Origin: an uncultured Clostridia bacterium
GTDB lineage: Bacteria > Bacillota > Clostridia > Oscillospirales > CAG-272
Direction: 5' to 3'
Length of the DNA stretch: 13,017 bases
Assembly: GCA_937884385.1 (NCBI GenBank)
Contig: CALGCW010000026.1
Span: 1 to 13,017 of the forward strand
Shown here: one piece after another, positions 12,729-13,017 of the stretch
Layout: each line of letters opens with the position of its first letter
Position numbering within the stretch: position 1 is the stretch's first letter
Made by a program: the position numbers and the translations under genes
The notes under the pieces: generated by a model
Told to the model about the DNA's origin: nothing
The model's input: only the letters and a program-made list of their open reading frames with translations
The model's database searches: none

Positions 12729-12846
12729 AGGCCCCTTTGTGTAAAGGGGGCTCCCGACCGTGTCGGGTGGGGGATTGTTAGTTTTATTAAGATTACAATC
12801 CCTCCGTCACAACGAGCGTGACACCTCCCCCTTACGCGACCCCCCA
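12729..12846. repeat. Cruciform-type palindromic repeat element
   Basis: The core is GGGATTGT (12771-12778) with ACAATCCC (12795-12802). Each arm has its own hairpin: CCCGAC/GTCGGG on the left (12753-12767) and GTCAC/GTGAC on the right (12806-12822). An additional CCCCTTT/AAAGGGG hairpin (12732-12749) can alternatively pair with CCCCCTTAC (12827-12835). The right end is degenerate relative to the left. It resembles non-coding repeats common in Oscillospirales intergenic regions, from memory. No protein is encoded. Confidence 0.65.
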
Positions 12847-12883
12847 AAGCTCACATACTCACTTCGAGGAACCCCGTATCTAT

Positions 12884-12925
12884 TTTTGCCCCGGTAGAAC
12901 CGAGGGTGTTTCGCCCTAAAGGGAC
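12884..12925. repeat. Cluster of short palindromes
   Basis: CGGT/ACCG (12892-12902), AGGG/CCCT (12903-12917) and CCCTAAAGGG (12914-12923) lie back to back. The pairs are short and mutually exclusive in part, so this may only be the degenerate end of a repeat array. Confidence 0.35.
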
Positions 12926-12934
12926 CAAAACAAC

Positions 12935-12963
12935 AAAAATGCCCACCGTCGGTGGGCATTTTT
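12935..12963. terminator. Strong bidirectional terminator
   Basis: A perfect 13-bp palindrome (AAAAATGCCCACC with its complement, loop GTC) provides a G/C stem and U-run in both directions. No gene in the last 500 bases of the window uses it on the plus strand, so it most likely ends a minus-strand gene beyond the right edge. Confidence 0.85.
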
Positions 12964-13017
12964 ACGCTTTGATATATAGTGGCAATCACTTCACGATATA
13001 ATTCACAACACCCTTTT

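Noticed and set aside
12807..12989. Possible 60-codon minus-strand gene near the right edge
   Set aside because: It lies across the cruciform repeat and the bidirectional terminator, with no ribosome binding site; it is a translation of repeat sequence.

Overview
The window looks like a chromosomal segment of a Gram-positive Clostridia member, probably an uncultured gut relative of Oscillospirales or Christensenellales. The clues are AGGAGG-type ribosome binding sites, sigma-A-type promoters with exact 17-base spacers, type II (lipobox) signal peptides, an LL-diaminopimelate aminotransferase route to meso-DAP, and intergenic palindromic repeats of a style I associate with those genomes. The taxonomic placement is inference, not a database result. 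No rRNA, tRNA, CRISPR array, transposase or phage gene was recognised.

Positions 1-9928 hold housekeeping genes of medium GC in short, tightly packed units. On the minus strand, pgk and tpiA form a glycolytic operon read leftward (promoter near 2350-2378, terminator near 101-138). Divergent from it on the plus strand are holA (DNA polymerase III delta) and a small DUF2500-like membrane protein. A perfect bidirectional terminator at 3913-3939 separates this pair from a minus-strand pair, dusB (tRNA dihydrouridine synthase) followed by a trypsin-like lipoprotein protease carrying an InlB-type repeat. Divergent from dusB, a plus-strand pair encodes a P2B (PMCA-like) calcium ATPase and dapL.

Positions 9929-10242 are non-coding and dense with hairpins: an A/T-rich repeat matching an inverted copy at 1-82, several stem-loops, a REP-like palindrome and a 7-base tandem repeat.

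Positions 10243-12555 are visibly AT-richer and look accessory. They carry three short genes without clear function: an orphan lipoprotein, a three-helix membrane protein and a YcxB-like membrane protein. The first two are driven by nearly identical promoter modules whose similarity extends about 25 bases past the -10 box. The first and third are followed by nearly identical terminator hairpins. This modular 'same promoter / same terminator, different gene' layout is the most unusual feature of the window.

Positions 12556-13017 have no credible gene. They contain a compound hairpin, a larger cruciform-like element (about 12729-12846), a cluster of short palindromes and a strong bidirectional terminator at 12935-12963, which probably ends a gene beyond the right edge.
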